Both the position numbers and the translations under genes were made by a program. This document shows positions 26,015-33,680 of a stretch of 34,182 nucleotides of DNA, one piece after another; the stretch's first letter is position 1, and each line of letters begins with the position of its first letter. Under the pieces are notes generated by a model, which worked only from the letters and a program-made list of their open reading frames with translations, had not been told where the DNA came from and did not search any database. Source of the stretch: an uncultured Oceanisphaera sp. (GTDB lineage Bacteria > Pseudomonadota > Gammaproteobacteria > Enterobacterales > Aeromonadaceae); contig NZ_CANLZU010000028.1 in assembly GCF_947495715.1 (NCBI RefSeq), forward strand, positions 1-34,182, read 5' to 3'.

Positions 26015-26791
26015 CTACCAATGTGTGAATTTATCAAAGTCGATGAGGTCGATCCATGTTGAAAAAGTATGAGGGAAGGAAACTATATATATGTATTCAG
26101 GGTTGTTTGTTAAAACGACTCCTGACGTCTTTGCATACTCACGAAGTTCGATGTTTGTGGAGTCAATAATAACTTCACCACTCACGATAAATTCTTTATC
26201 TAGTTTTTTGGTTTTTGTAGTTGTTGTGATTGATGACTGGGTGAATGAACTAAGAAAACTGTTAGTGACTTGTGGTTTTGATGGTGCCTTGTGTTTTCTT
26301 ATCTGTGGTTCGAAACTTGATGTTCCCTCATTTATACCCAAGATTTCATTAAGCCAATAATTTATTATCCTGAATTTCTTTTCGTGAATGGAAAGGGCTG
26401 CTGCCAGTTCAGAAACAAGGCTGAGATCCTGTGTTGAAAGATGGTTGTTTATTCTTAGTAGAATCAGAATGTCTAGCATTAACGCATTTTTTTTATCTGA
26501 TTGTTGAATCAATTCAATACAATCAAGCAGCTCTTTATTGCTGAGCTGACCGCCATTAGCCAACAGTTGTGCTTGCTGGCCATCCAGGTCCATGGCGTGC
26601 AGCAGTCGGCGGAACAGCATGTCCTGCTCGGCGCTGATGCTTGGTTGGCCGCGCAATATGGCCGCCAGCAGGGTGGCGTATGCCTGGATCACGGCGGGCT
26701 GCTCAGAGGTGATTACATGGCGGCGAAGGGGAAACAGCTGGTGTTTAATGCCGTTCAGTTTTTGTTCCAGTGGATGCAGGAGAGCGTTCAT
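26015..26791 (-). CDS. TerB-like domain protein with short variable C-terminus
   Basis: A 258-residue paralogue of the beta-helix protein encoded next in the operon. Matching blocks include 'ATLLAAILRGQPSISAEQDMLF', 'LLDCIELIQQSDKKNALMLD' and 'SLVSELAAALSIHEKKF', giving a helical TerB-like domain over about residues 35-155. TerB proteins of tellurite-resistance and stress systems work at the membrane with partner ATPases or calcium-binding proteins; here dynamin-like GTPases take the partner place. Residues 170-258 are low-complexity (Ser/Thr/Lys) followed by beta-type sequence, encoded by AT-rich DNA, and end in Asp-Lys-Phe-Thr-His-Trp. It starts six bases after the upstream stop and ends eight bases before the next start, so it is tightly co-transcribed. 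TerB assignment rests on pattern and helix spacing, not on a database match. Confidence 0.72.
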   Translation of the reverse strand: MNALLHPLEQKLNGIKHQLFPLRRHVITSEQPAVIQAYATLLAAILRGQPSISAEQDMLFRRLLHAMDLDGQQAQLLANGGQLSNKELLDCIELIQQSDKKNALMLDILILLRINNHLSTQDLSLVSELAAALSIHEKKFRIINYWLNEILGINEGTSSFEPQIRKHKAPSKPQVTNSFLSSFTQSSITTTTKTKKLDKEFIVSGEVIIDSTNIELREYAKTSGVVLTNNPEYIYIVSFPHTFSTWIDLIDFDKFTHW

Positions 26792-26797
26792 AACACC

Positions 26798-28300
26798 TCA
26801 GGGCAATAAGCGTTCAATGGAAGTGGAAGATGCTGGCTGACGCAGCAGCTCAGCCAGGCGCGTTACCGGCTGTGGTCTGGTCAGCTCCAGCAGGGCCGGG
26901 TGCGGGGGCGTGCGCAACATCAGCTTGTCCAGGTTGCCCGGCTTGCCGGCTTGAGTCAGCCCTTGCAGGGCATCGGTCAAATCCAGCTCGGGCAAGTCTT
27001 TGCGCTCTCTCAGCTCGCGCAGCATGGTGGCCAGATCCTGATGGGCGGGCTGCAGCAAATCCAGTGCGCCCGGCTCGGGCATGGTCATGTTCAGCGCATC
27101 GGCAATCAGCCTGAGGTGTTTAAACAGACGGTGCTCAATATCTGTCAGGGTGTTATCCAGCGCTTCGGTCTGGTTGCACTCCTGCTGTGCCATGTTCTTC
27201 AGATCCTGAGCGTCTTTCATCAGTACATCGTTGTCGGCGAGGGCCAGAATGCGGTTAATTTTGTGCAGGCGACGGCCGGCTCGGCGACGCCACTGATCCA
27301 GAAACAGGCGGTAGTTAAAAAACAGCTTGCTGAAGTTAATGGCAAAGGTGGGAGCCTGCTGGCTTTGCTCCCATTGCTCCAGCCAGGCCTGAATGGGGGC
27401 CACCGGATACAGCTGTTTTTTTCGGCTGGAAAAAGGCAATACATCCAGCACAGGTATACCCCGGACGGCCAGGGTATCGCGTACCAGCTCGGTAATGGCA
27501 CGAATGTCTTCTTCCGGTTTCTTGTCGGCACGGCTAATTACTACCAGCAGCGGTATGTCCCGGCGCAGGGTGGCCAGAAAGGCCAGATCGTTTTCGCTGA
27601 TCACACCGGCATCGGCCTGCACCAGCCAGATAATAAACTGGCAGGCGTTAAGCTGGCTGCGGGCGATATCGGCATCACTGCTCTGGTGGCTGCCTTCATC
27701 TTCAGGCTTGGAGTAGCCGGGAGTGTCCAGCAGGCTAAGGTGACGCCAGGGGAAGTCGGGCAGGGTCAGGTAGGCGGATTTGAGCAAGGCACTTACCTGA
27801 CTGCCAAAGCGGCTTTTTTCTTCGTGAGTTAAAGACAGAAACTCTTCCTGGCTCAGGCTCACCCGGCGCTGAAACAGATTAAGTGCCAGGATCTGCTCCT
27901 GCTCGCCCCACATCAGATAGCTGGGCAGGGCAGTGGTTTCATCCACCTCGGTGGCCAGGCGTTTGGTGCCGCCCAGCAGGGAATTGATAAAGGTGGACTT
28001 ACCCGTGCTGAAGGCACCGCCAATGCCCACCACCACCTTGCTGCCAAGAGCCGGAAACTCGCAAAAGGCGGCCAAGCGCTGATACTCCCGGCTCATGTCT
28101 GCCAGCAGATCGGCAATGTGATCCGGGCTGCCCTGGCGGGCCAGCTCGGGCAGCTCCTGGTGAACCAGTGTATGTAACTGGGCCAGGCTGTCGATCAGGG
28201 CAGGTGGCAGTGGGTGCTCATCGGGATCCGGGTGGCTGGCCCGGCATAACAGCTGGTAGCGGTTTGCCAGCGTTTGCTGGTCAAGTGCAGGAAAACTCAC
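26798..28300 (-). CDS. Dynamin-like GTPase B (500 aa)
   Basis: Bacterial dynamin-like GTPase. G1 is GAFSTGKS (residues 95-102), with 'DETTALPSYL' as switch I, G3 is DTPG (192-195), and G4 appears as 'VVISRADK' (SRAD, 256-259). Helical regions follow to the C-terminus. No strong transmembrane segment is present. The start is GTG at 28298-28300 and overlaps the upstream stop by four bases (GTGA) behind an AAGGAG site. Two adjacent, different dynamin-like proteins often form hetero-oligomeric pairs (as in LeoB/LeoC and other tandem bacterial dynamins), so this gene and the one before it probably act as a pair. Confidence 0.87.
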   Translation of the reverse strand: MSFPALDQQTLANRYQLLCRASHPDPDEHPLPPALIDSLAQLHTLVHQELPELARQGSPDHIADLLADMSREYQRLAAFCEFPALGSKVVVGIGGAFSTGKSTFINSLLGGTKRLATEVDETTALPSYLMWGEQEQILALNLFQRRVSLSQEEFLSLTHEEKSRFGSQVSALLKSAYLTLPDFPWRHLSLLDTPGYSKPEDEGSHQSSDADIARSQLNACQFIIWLVQADAGVISENDLAFLATLRRDIPLLVVISRADKKPEEDIRAITELVRDTLAVRGIPVLDVLPFSSRKKQLYPVAPIQAWLEQWEQSQQAPTFAINFSKLFFNYRLFLDQWRRRAGRRLHKINRILALADNDVLMKDAQDLKNMAQQECNQTEALDNTLTDIEHRLFKHLRLIADALNMTMPEPGALDLLQPAHQDLATMLRELRERKDLPELDLTDALQGLTQAGKPGNLDKLMLRTPPHPALLELTRPQPVTRLAELLRQPASSTSIERLLP

Positions 28301-29991
28301 TTGGTGTTCTCCTTGGTGTTAAAAAGCTGGATCCACTGCTTAACGGTGGTCAGATCGTTCAAGTATTGCTGACGCTTTTCTGCAAAGGCGGCTTCGCCCT
28401 GGCGCAGTTGCTGCTCCAGCTCGTGCAGGGTTTGCTGATTTTGTTTCAGATAGTTATTGGTCTCTTCCGCCACCTTGTCTTTGATTGACTGGCCTTGCTG
28501 CTGAATTTGCTGACGTAGATGAGCCTCTACCTGATTCATGACGGCGGGAATGCACTGGCTGCGAATTTGTGACTCGGCGGCTTCCTGCTGACGAGCCGCT
28601 TCCAGCTCTTTGTTGGTTTTGCTGAAAAAGTTGCGGGCAACGTCCACCAGCACGGCTCCGACCACTCCCAGCACTTTTAACGGCAGTCCTACTGCGGGGA
28701 TCATTAACGGCAGCATGCTGACCAGGGTGGTGGTAAAGGTATTGCTGGTTTCATCCGAAATTTTGAAGCCGTCGGTATTGGCATTGAACTGACTGCTGAC
28801 GGTAATGCCCTGAGGAACGTCACTGGCCACGTTGTTCAAGTAGCGGCTGATATGAACGGAAAACTCTTTTTCCACGCTTTCGGCCAGTGCCAACCGAACA
28901 ATGGTCATGATGTTGCTTTCGAGGCCCGAGCCGTAAATCAGATCATTGGCCAGGCTTTGGGTGTTGCTTTGCAACCGGGCGCGAACATGGCCAAGCACAC
29001 GCTCTATGCCTTGCTGCAGATCCTGATCCAGTTGCTGCTCCTGAAGTGTCAGGCGCTGGCGGAATTGTTCGGCTTCCTGATGCAGATCTTCATTTTTAGC
29101 GCGGATCTGCTCTGCATCCAGATTATCTGCATTACCGAGTTGCTCCAGTCGCACAGCCAGTTGCCGGAGCTGCTCTGTTACCGGTACCAATATTGCCTGG
29201 GCAAAGCGTTCATCCATTTTTCCGTGCAGAGAGGTGAGGGCACTGGAAAAACCGGTTATTTGTTTTTTGCGGGCACTGACCACGGCCACTGCCAGGGGCG
29301 GCTGGCCGAGCAGATCGGAAACTTCGGCCTTTAACTTGGTCACCACGGCATCAATGTCTTCGGCCGGTTTTTTATCGGTTTTGGTGACGATCAGCAGGGC
29401 TGGCATATTGCGGCGGGCTAGCTCTCCAAGAAAAGAGCGAATGGAGTCACGCAGCGTGCCTTCTTCGGCACTCACCACAATGGCGTAGGCCAGGCTGCGG
29501 GTAATGTATTCGTCGATAGCCTTGGAGTGCTGGGTGATTCCTGAATCCCAGCCGGGCATATCGACCAAGGTGAGGTAAGGAAAGTGAGCAAGCTGCTCTG
29601 CGGGTAGCCGGGCTTCCAGCCAGCCGTCGGGCAGAATGGCGTCGTAGCTCTGCTGCAGCACCTGCTCCTGGGAGTAGGGGAGGCTGATACCCTGTTTGCC
29701 GTGGCCGCTAAAACTGACCTCATCACCAAAACTTAGCTCTACCGGCAAACTGGTTTCTGCGTTTACCTCTACGGCAAAGTACTTTTTGCCAAGCAGGGCG
29801 TTAATCAGGGACGTTTTGCCACTGCTGAAAGCCCCAACCAGCGGCACCCGAACGGTGAAGTGCTCCACTTCTTTCCTTTTTTCAACAAAAGCGGTGGCAT
29901 CAAGCTCGTAATGGCTTAACAGCGTTTCTATATCCGGAGCCTGCTGCAGTAGGGTTTCCTGCAGCGCGGGTTTGGCGATGGTCTGGGCCAT
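28297..29991 (-). CDS. Dynamin-like GTPase A with membrane hairpin (564 aa)
   Basis: Bacterial dynamin-like GTPase and second gene of the operon. G1 is GAFSSGKT (residues 53-60), switch I Thr is within 'NAETSLPVEL', G3 is DMPG (144-147), and the G4 motif is canonical-like TKTD (203-206). A long Gln/Glu-rich coiled coil follows at about 275-345. A hydrophobic hairpin at about 410-450 (LVSMLPLMIPAVGLPLKVLG, then VVGAVLVDVA) looks like a membrane-inserting paddle, and another Gln-rich coiled coil precedes the C-terminus. This arrangement matches bacterial dynamins such as BDLP. It is the only one of the three GTPases here with an obvious membrane paddle, so it is the likely membrane anchor. It begins 15 bases after the zinc-ribbon gene. 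Confidence 0.89.
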   Translation of the reverse strand: MAQTIAKPALQETLLQQAPDIETLLSHYELDATAFVEKRKEVEHFTVRVPLVGAFSSGKTSLINALLGKKYFAVEVNAETSLPVELSFGDEVSFSGHGKQGISLPYSQEQVLQQSYDAILPDGWLEARLPAEQLAHFPYLTLVDMPGWDSGITQHSKAIDEYITRSLAYAIVVSAEEGTLRDSIRSFLGELARRNMPALLIVTKTDKKPAEDIDAVVTKLKAEVSDLLGQPPLAVAVVSARKKQITGFSSALTSLHGKMDERFAQAILVPVTEQLRQLAVRLEQLGNADNLDAEQIRAKNEDLHQEAEQFRQRLTLQEQQLDQDLQQGIERVLGHVRARLQSNTQSLANDLIYGSGLESNIMTIVRLALAESVEKEFSVHISRYLNNVASDVPQGITVSSQFNANTDGFKISDETSNTFTTTLVSMLPLMIPAVGLPLKVLGVVGAVLVDVARNFFSKTNKELEAARQQEAAESQIRSQCIPAVMNQVEAHLRQQIQQQGQSIKDKVAEETNNYLKQNQQTLHELEQQLRQGEAAFAEKRQQYLNDLTTVKQWIQLFNTKENTK

Positions 29992-30006
29992 GGCTACCTC
30001 TGTCAG

Positions 30007-30201
30007 TTATTTTTTAATAGAAGAAGTGAGGAGCTGCATTGCAGACTCCAGTAAAGATGAAGGTCTTAATTGCACCTTGGGGTGACCACAGCGCGGGCAC
30101 TGTTTTGGAGGCCCCATCACCACATCTCCCGTGGAGGGGCAGGCTTTTTTCCAGCCGCACTCGTGGCAAAAAGCAGTAAGGGGAGGCAGTTGTGTTGGCA
30201 T
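30007..30201 (-). CDS. Small zinc-ribbon protein (64 aa)
   Basis: First gene of the six-gene minus-strand operon. The 64 residues contain two Cys pairs, 'FCHECGW' and 'QCPRCGHP', spaced as in a small zinc ribbon, followed by a helical tail. The start follows an imperfect ribosome binding site (AGGATAAAAG). The role is unknown; a zinc-ribbon subunit could tether or regulate the dynamin complex or bind nucleic acid. The close spacing to dynamin A (15 bases) supports co-transcription and reality of the gene. Confidence 0.72.
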   Translation of the reverse strand: MPTQLPPLTAFCHECGWKKACPSTGDVVMGPPKQCPRCGHPKVQLRPSSLLESAMQLLTSSIKK

Positions 30202-30220
30202 CTTTTATCCTGGTGCTCTG

Positions 30221-30256
30221 GCCATGTCTTCTAGTTGCGTTTTAGTCTGACATGGC
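30221..30256. promoter_or_regulatory. Inverted repeat GCCATGTC / GACATGGC, candidate operator
   Basis: Perfect 8-bp arms at 30221-30228 and 30249-30256, 20 bases apart, i.e. two helical turns. They lie 20-55 bases upstream of the zinc-ribbon start. The arms share ATGTC/GACAT half-sites with the next palindrome. Confidence 0.5.
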
Positions 30257-30258
30257 AG

Positions 30259-30275
30259 GCGACATTTGATGTCGC
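30259..30275. promoter_or_regulatory. Palindrome GCGACAT-TTG-ATGTCGC, candidate operator
   Basis: Perfect 7-bp arms with a 3-base spacer, immediately after the preceding inverted repeat and sharing its GACAT half-site. Such compact palindromes are typical of repressor dimers; the WYL protein encoded nearby is the obvious candidate binder. Confidence 0.55.
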
Positions 30276-30325
30276 TTTGAATGTTTTTATCTGTTGAAAC
30301 TATGCCAAAGAATTAAGTGTAAGGT

Positions 30326-30342
30326 CCAGCCAATTCGGCTGG
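30326..30342. promoter_or_regulatory. Palindrome CCAGCC-AATTC-GGCTGG
   Basis: Perfect 6-bp arms with a 5-base spacer in the same intergenic region. The half-site differs from the GACAT sites, so it may serve another factor or be chance. Confidence 0.4.
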
Positions 30343-30533
30343 GAGGGTGAAGATGTGACGAGAGTGGAGTTATTTTAATTTTTTCCTGCAAGGGAATCGC
30401 TGTTTTTGCCTTACTAAATGATTTCGGGAGTAGAGACTGTAATTAACGATCGGAAAATAAGCACCCTGCTTGTTCGGTGGTGCCAAGGCCGTTACTCTGT
30501 TGAGCAACAATAACAAGAGAACGGAGCTGGGGA

Positions 30534-31184
30534 ATGGCACTGACCCATGAGATTCTTAAAGAACGTCAACGCAAAGAACGCGACAGCCACCCAGAAGCGC
30601 TGGCGCTGAGAGTGCATCGGGCATTGAGCTGGCTTGACCGGGCCGAACAGTGTAATGACGAAGACGGGCGCTTTGTATTCCTGTGGATTGCCTTTAATGC
30701 CGCCTATGCCAATGAACTGGGCGAGCAGCGCATGCTGGAAGGGGAGAAGTTCAGCCGCTATCTGGCCCGGCTGGTGGAACTGGATACGAATCAACAGCTT
30801 TATAATCTGATCTGGCAGCGTTACTCCGGCGCTATCCGGGTGCTGCTTGATAACCCCTACGTCTATCAGCCCTTCTGGGATCATCGCAATGGCCTGGCGA
30901 TGAGAGAAAACTGGGAAAGCCGTTTTGCCGCCGCCAAGCGGTTTGCGAATACGGCACTGGCCGGCAAAGATACGGCTAGTGTGTTGGCGGTGGTGTTCAA
31001 CCGGCTGTATACCCTGCGTAACCAGTTGATCCATGGTGGAGCTACCTGGAACAGCCGTATGAACCGCAGCCAATTGCGCGATGCTAACGCCATTCTTGGG
31101 AAGCTGGTGCCGGTGATTATCGGCATCATGATGGATAATGCCGGATTGGTATGGGGTGATGCGAGTTATCCGCCGGTTAGCTGA
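30534..31184 (+). CDS. HEPN-domain protein (Apea-type), likely ribonuclease
   Basis: This 216-residue all-helical protein has the HEPN signature Arg-Asn-x-x-x-His as 'LRNQLIHGG' (R162, N163, H167), the catalytic motif of metal-independent HEPN ribonucleases in toxin and phage-defence systems. The upstream 'FVFLWIAFNAAYAN' segment (about 48-60) matches the first core helix of Apea-like HEPN proteins. The ATG at 30534 follows a GGAG stretch. It is transcribed divergently from the dynamin operon and converges on the WYL regulator gene, overlapping its 3' end by 19 bases. No nucleotidyltransferase partner is seen, so it is not a MNT/HEPN pair. It may be the RNA-cutting effector of the adjacent system or an independent abortive-infection gene. 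Confidence 0.82.
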   Translation: MALTHEILKERQRKERDSHPEALALRVHRALSWLDRAEQCNDEDGRFVFLWIAFNAAYANELGEQRMLEGEKFSRYLARLVELDTNQQLYNLIWQRYSGAIRVLLDNPYVYQPFWDHRNGLAMRENWESRFAAAKRFANTALAGKDTASVLAVVFNRLYTLRNQLIHGGATWNSRMNRSQLRDANAILGKLVPVIIGIMMDNAGLVWGDASYPPVS

Positions 31185-32185
31185 CATTCCTTGCGGGCGT
31201 ACATGTTCAGCATCTTGTTAGCCTGCTCGCAGATGGCCTGACGCCACTCAGCCGGTTCCAGCACTTCAACTCGGGCACCAAAGCCCATCAGCCACCATTG
31301 GGTTTGCTGATCGTTGGGCACGGTGGCGGTCAGGGTAACCCAGCCATCCTCGTCGGGTATGGACAGCTGTTGCTGTTCGCTGACCGGAGTTTCTGCCAGC
31401 GTCCAGGCTACGTTTGAGTCAACTTTGGCGATCAGTTGTACTTGTTGCTTGTCTAGCGGATAGCCGAAGATTCCTTCAGCGATGTAATTCTCCACACTGA
31501 AGGTTGGGTGTAGCCGAAAAGGATATTTGCTCAGTGCTAGTTGCTGAATGCGGTGCAGGGCAAACTGGCGAATGTCTTCATAGTCGTTCACTGTAGCCAG
31601 CAGATAGCTGACGCTGTGGCGTACCACCAGCCCTTGAGGGTGCAGAGTGTACTGTTTTACCTCTTGCTTTTGCCGGCTGAGATAATGCACTTCTATTGCT
31701 TGGCGTTGGAGCAAAGCATCGCTGATGCCCTGCCACACAGGCGGAGTTATAGCCGCTGGCAGTAATGCTTTGCCATTGGGAATGGCGCGTACTTGGCGGG
31801 CCCAGTCGGCAAATCCGTTTTTCTGCAGGCCGTCCAGAAACTTGCGGGCACTGTGAAACTGGGGGCTAAGTTTGTCTACCGCTATCTGGGGCAACAGGCT
31901 TTTGAGATATTCTTCCGCCAGTACCAGAGTCAGGGCGGTGGCAGTATCCATGGCGGGCAGGGTACTTTTGAAATTCGGGTCGAATGACCAGCGGTAGGGG
32001 CGCTCACTCTGATCGCAGATAAGCGGAAAGTGGTTTGAAAGCATTTCCAGGTTACGTTGAATGGAACGGATATTAACCATGAAGCCCTGCTCTTCCAGCA
32101 AACTCTGCAAAGTTGTTGTCGCTTTGTATTGGGGGGCGCGGGGGATTAATTGCAACATGGCAAGGTAGCGGAAAAGTGTGTCCAT
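31166..32185 (-). CDS. WYL-domain transcriptional regulator
   Basis: A 339-residue regulator of the DeoR/YafY-WYL type. The N-terminal winged helix is 'LQSLLEEQGFMVNIRSIQRNLEMLSNHFPL' (about residues 25-55), with 'QSERPYRWSFDP' as the wing. The WYL domain follows at about residues 155-230 ('AIEVHYLSRQKQEVKQYTLHPQGLVVRHSVSYLLAT ... IRQFALHRIQQL'), and a C-terminal WCX-like extension ends the protein. BrxR, CapW and similar WYL proteins repress phage-defence operons and may sense ligands. I chose the ATG at 32185, which follows GGAG at 7 bases; an earlier in-frame ATG at 32227 lacks a site. The 3' end overlaps the HEPN gene tail to tail. Confidence 0.88.
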   Translation of the reverse strand: MDTLFRYLAMLQLIPRAPQYKATTTLQSLLEEQGFMVNIRSIQRNLEMLSNHFPLICDQSERPYRWSFDPNFKSTLPAMDTATALTLVLAEEYLKSLLPQIAVDKLSPQFHSARKFLDGLQKNGFADWARQVRAIPNGKALLPAAITPPVWQGISDALLQRQAIEVHYLSRQKQEVKQYTLHPQGLVVRHSVSYLLATVNDYEDIRQFALHRIQQLALSKYPFRLHPTFSVENYIAEGIFGYPLDKQQVQLIAKVDSNVAWTLAETPVSEQQQLSIPDEDGWVTLTATVPNDQQTQWWLMGFGARVEVLEPAEWRQAICEQANKMLNMYARKECQLTGG

Positions 32186-32340
32186 CGGTTCTCCGATTGT
32201 TGTGCCAGCATCCTGACGAAAACGCAAGCATACCTCATAAAGTGTCGTTTGTGTCTGTGGTTTACGGGCTCTTCATGTAGCCTGCTGGGCTGGTGCTGTA
32301 GAGTTCACTCACCAGTCGTCAGATAGCCTATAGGTCTGGA

Positions 32341-32612
32341 CTGCCCACTGGAGAACTGCTGCGTGAAGACGTAATTACTGAGTTGGGCCTGTCTGTCAAG
32401 GAAATGGCGGAACGACTGGGCATGTCCCGTGTGGCCCTGTCCCGTGTATTGAATGGCCGAGCGGCGATCAGCCCTGACCTTGCCCTCCGCCTGGAAATGG
32501 CAGGAGTGAGCACAGCCCGTGCTTGGCTTGCCATGCAGGTGAACTACGACCTAGCTCTGGCCAGACAGCACCCGCAACCACAACCACCGATCCGAGCGTT
32601 ACAGCCAGTGGG
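32341..32612 (+). pseudogene. HigA-family antitoxin, 5' end missing
   Basis: The frame gives 'TGELLREDVITELGLSVKEM', 'MSRVALSRVLNGRAAISPDL' and 'LRLEMAGVSTARAWLAMQVN', a nearly complete HigA-type antitoxin with its Xre helix-turn-helix. The normal 'HPGE' start region is reduced to 'LPTGE', no ATG precedes it in frame before a stop, and no higB toxin lies upstream. The C-terminal 'IRALQPV' matches the family's ending, but the stop is lost and the frame runs on into unrelated sequence. An ATG at 32383 could give a protein lacking the first helix. A decayed toxin-antitoxin module is the best reading. Confidence 0.75.
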
Positions 32613-32624
32613 ATCGCCCATCAC

Positions 32625-32813
32625 GCTATTTCGACGCAGTACGGTGGTGAAATTACCAGGCGTCAGTTGTCCACTTTCCAGCAACTGGTTCATCCAGGCC
32701 TTCCGACCTTCGCTGGTATGTTCGTTGAACACGTCTTCCACTTCGTCGAAGAGCACCAGACTGTGGTTATTGTGGCGTAACACTTGCTGGCATAGCTGGT
32801 CTGAAAGGGGCAA
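32625..32813 (-). pseudogene. AAA ATPase fragment, internally deleted
   Basis: On the minus strand 'HSLVLFDEVEDVFNEHTSEG' carries a Walker B motif (LVLFDEVED) typical of AAA-family ATPases, and 'RKAWMNQLLES' follows as in those proteins. The sequence then jumps to 'LTPGNFTTVLRR', which resembles the C-terminal lid region of such ATPases, so the sensor motifs between are missing. The Walker A half upstream is absent as well. It meets the HigA fragment end to end, marking a junction between two unrelated scraps. Confidence 0.6.
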
Positions 32814-33170
32814 GCCAGAGCTGTGGGGTTAGTCTGTGCTGGAGGCCAGTCTATGAGTCTGATGATAGTCCTCGATCGAGCCTTATCAGGCATAGGTTTT
32901 TATGGCATATGGAACATGACCCTTATGCTCTTTATGCTGGTACTGAGTACCGAGGCAATGACTAAAATCAGCTCCAAAAGCCACATATCACTGAACTTAA
33001 TTTTTATACTTATATTTCAATGATTTACGTATTTTTTCGGGTTTTATGGCAAGAGCGAAAAGACTCGTTTGGGGTTGACAAATAGCGAAAACCTTCCCCA
33101 AAATGATCAGTAAGTCACTGAATTTTAAGAAGTTAATTTTTGTTCATAAATCGTAAAAATAGGTGCCGAT
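32814..33170. other. Intergenic region upstream of the tyrosine phosphatase gene
   Basis: No convincing gene lies in these 357 bases; a 66-residue hydrophobic frame at 32823 has no ribosome binding site and no family features. The second half is AT-rich and should contain the promoter of the phosphatase gene. A TTGACA at 33075-33080 is a candidate -35 box, but the -10 region after it is weak. Confidence 0.5.
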
Positions 33171-33659
33171 ATGACTGATAAATCACTGAAAAATAAGCAA
33201 AAATATAGTGTGCTTTTCGCCTGTATGGGCAACATCTGTCGCTCGCCTACTGCCGAAGCGGTGTTACGCCAGCAGGCGTTGAGGGCGGGAATAGAGATAA
33301 CCATCGACTCGGCGGGAACGCTCGGTTATCACAGCGGTGCGACACCCGACAGTCGGGCTCGGGCGGCGGGCGAGCGCAGGGGGTATGATTTCAGCGGTAT
33401 CCAGGCACGACAGGTAACGGTCGAAGACTTTGCGAGCTTCGATATGATACTGGCGGCGGACAACAGTAATATGGCCGATCTTCGGTTGTTGTGTCCGCCT
33501 GAACATGAGCACAAACTCCGGCTGTTGCTGAGCTTCTCCCCCGAAGCCGAGCAGGAAGTACCGGATCCCTACTATGGTGGCGAGCAGGGTTTTGAGCGGG
33601 TACTGGATCTGGTGGAGTCGGCCTGTACCGGTCTGCTGGCCCGGTTAAGCAAAGACTGA
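33171..33659 (+). CDS. Low-molecular-weight protein tyrosine phosphatase
   Basis: Cytoplasmic phosphatase of 162 residues, the usual family length. The P-loop 'CMGNICRS' provides the nucleophile Cys18 and Arg24 (C-x5-R-S), followed by 'PTAEAVLR'. The general acid is Asp132 in 'VPDPYYGG'. These proteins dephosphorylate tyrosine-phosphorylated proteins, such as polysaccharide co-polymerases when encoded with them. No capsule genes are adjacent, so it is a stand-alone housekeeping copy. It is the first clearly core gene to the right of the island and converges on rne with a shared terminator. Confidence 0.95.
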   Translation: MTDKSLKNKQKYSVLFACMGNICRSPTAEAVLRQQALRAGIEITIDSAGTLGYHSGATPDSRARAAGERRGYDFSGIQARQVTVEDFASFDMILAADNSNMADLRLLCPPEHEHKLRLLLSFSPEAEQEVPDPYYGGEQGFERVLDLVESACTGLLARLSKD

Positions 33660-33680
33660 GAATAAAAACGTCAGACAATA

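Larger units (their letters stand above)
30202..30533. promoter_or_regulatory. Divergent regulatory region between dynamin operon and HEPN gene
   Basis: These 332 bases separate the minus-strand operon from the plus-strand HEPN gene, so both promoters should lie here. It contains three inverted repeats, listed separately. No additional gene is visible. Confidence 0.6.

Noticed and set aside
26900-27832. A 310-aa plus-strand frame
   Set aside because: It is antisense to dynamin B, whose G motifs prove the minus frame; its composition is a mirror of that gene.
30534-31184. MNT/HEPN toxin-antitoxin pair
   Set aside because: No minimal nucleotidyltransferase gene lies next to the HEPN gene; the neighbours are the dynamin operon and the WYL regulator.
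30492-31187. A 231-aa minus-strand frame opposite the HEPN gene
   Set aside because: The plus frame has the RNxxxH motif and a ribosome binding site; the minus frame has neither.
32823-33023. A 66-aa hydrophobic frame
   Set aside because: There is no ribosome binding site or family match, and the hydrophobicity is explained by T-rich sequence.
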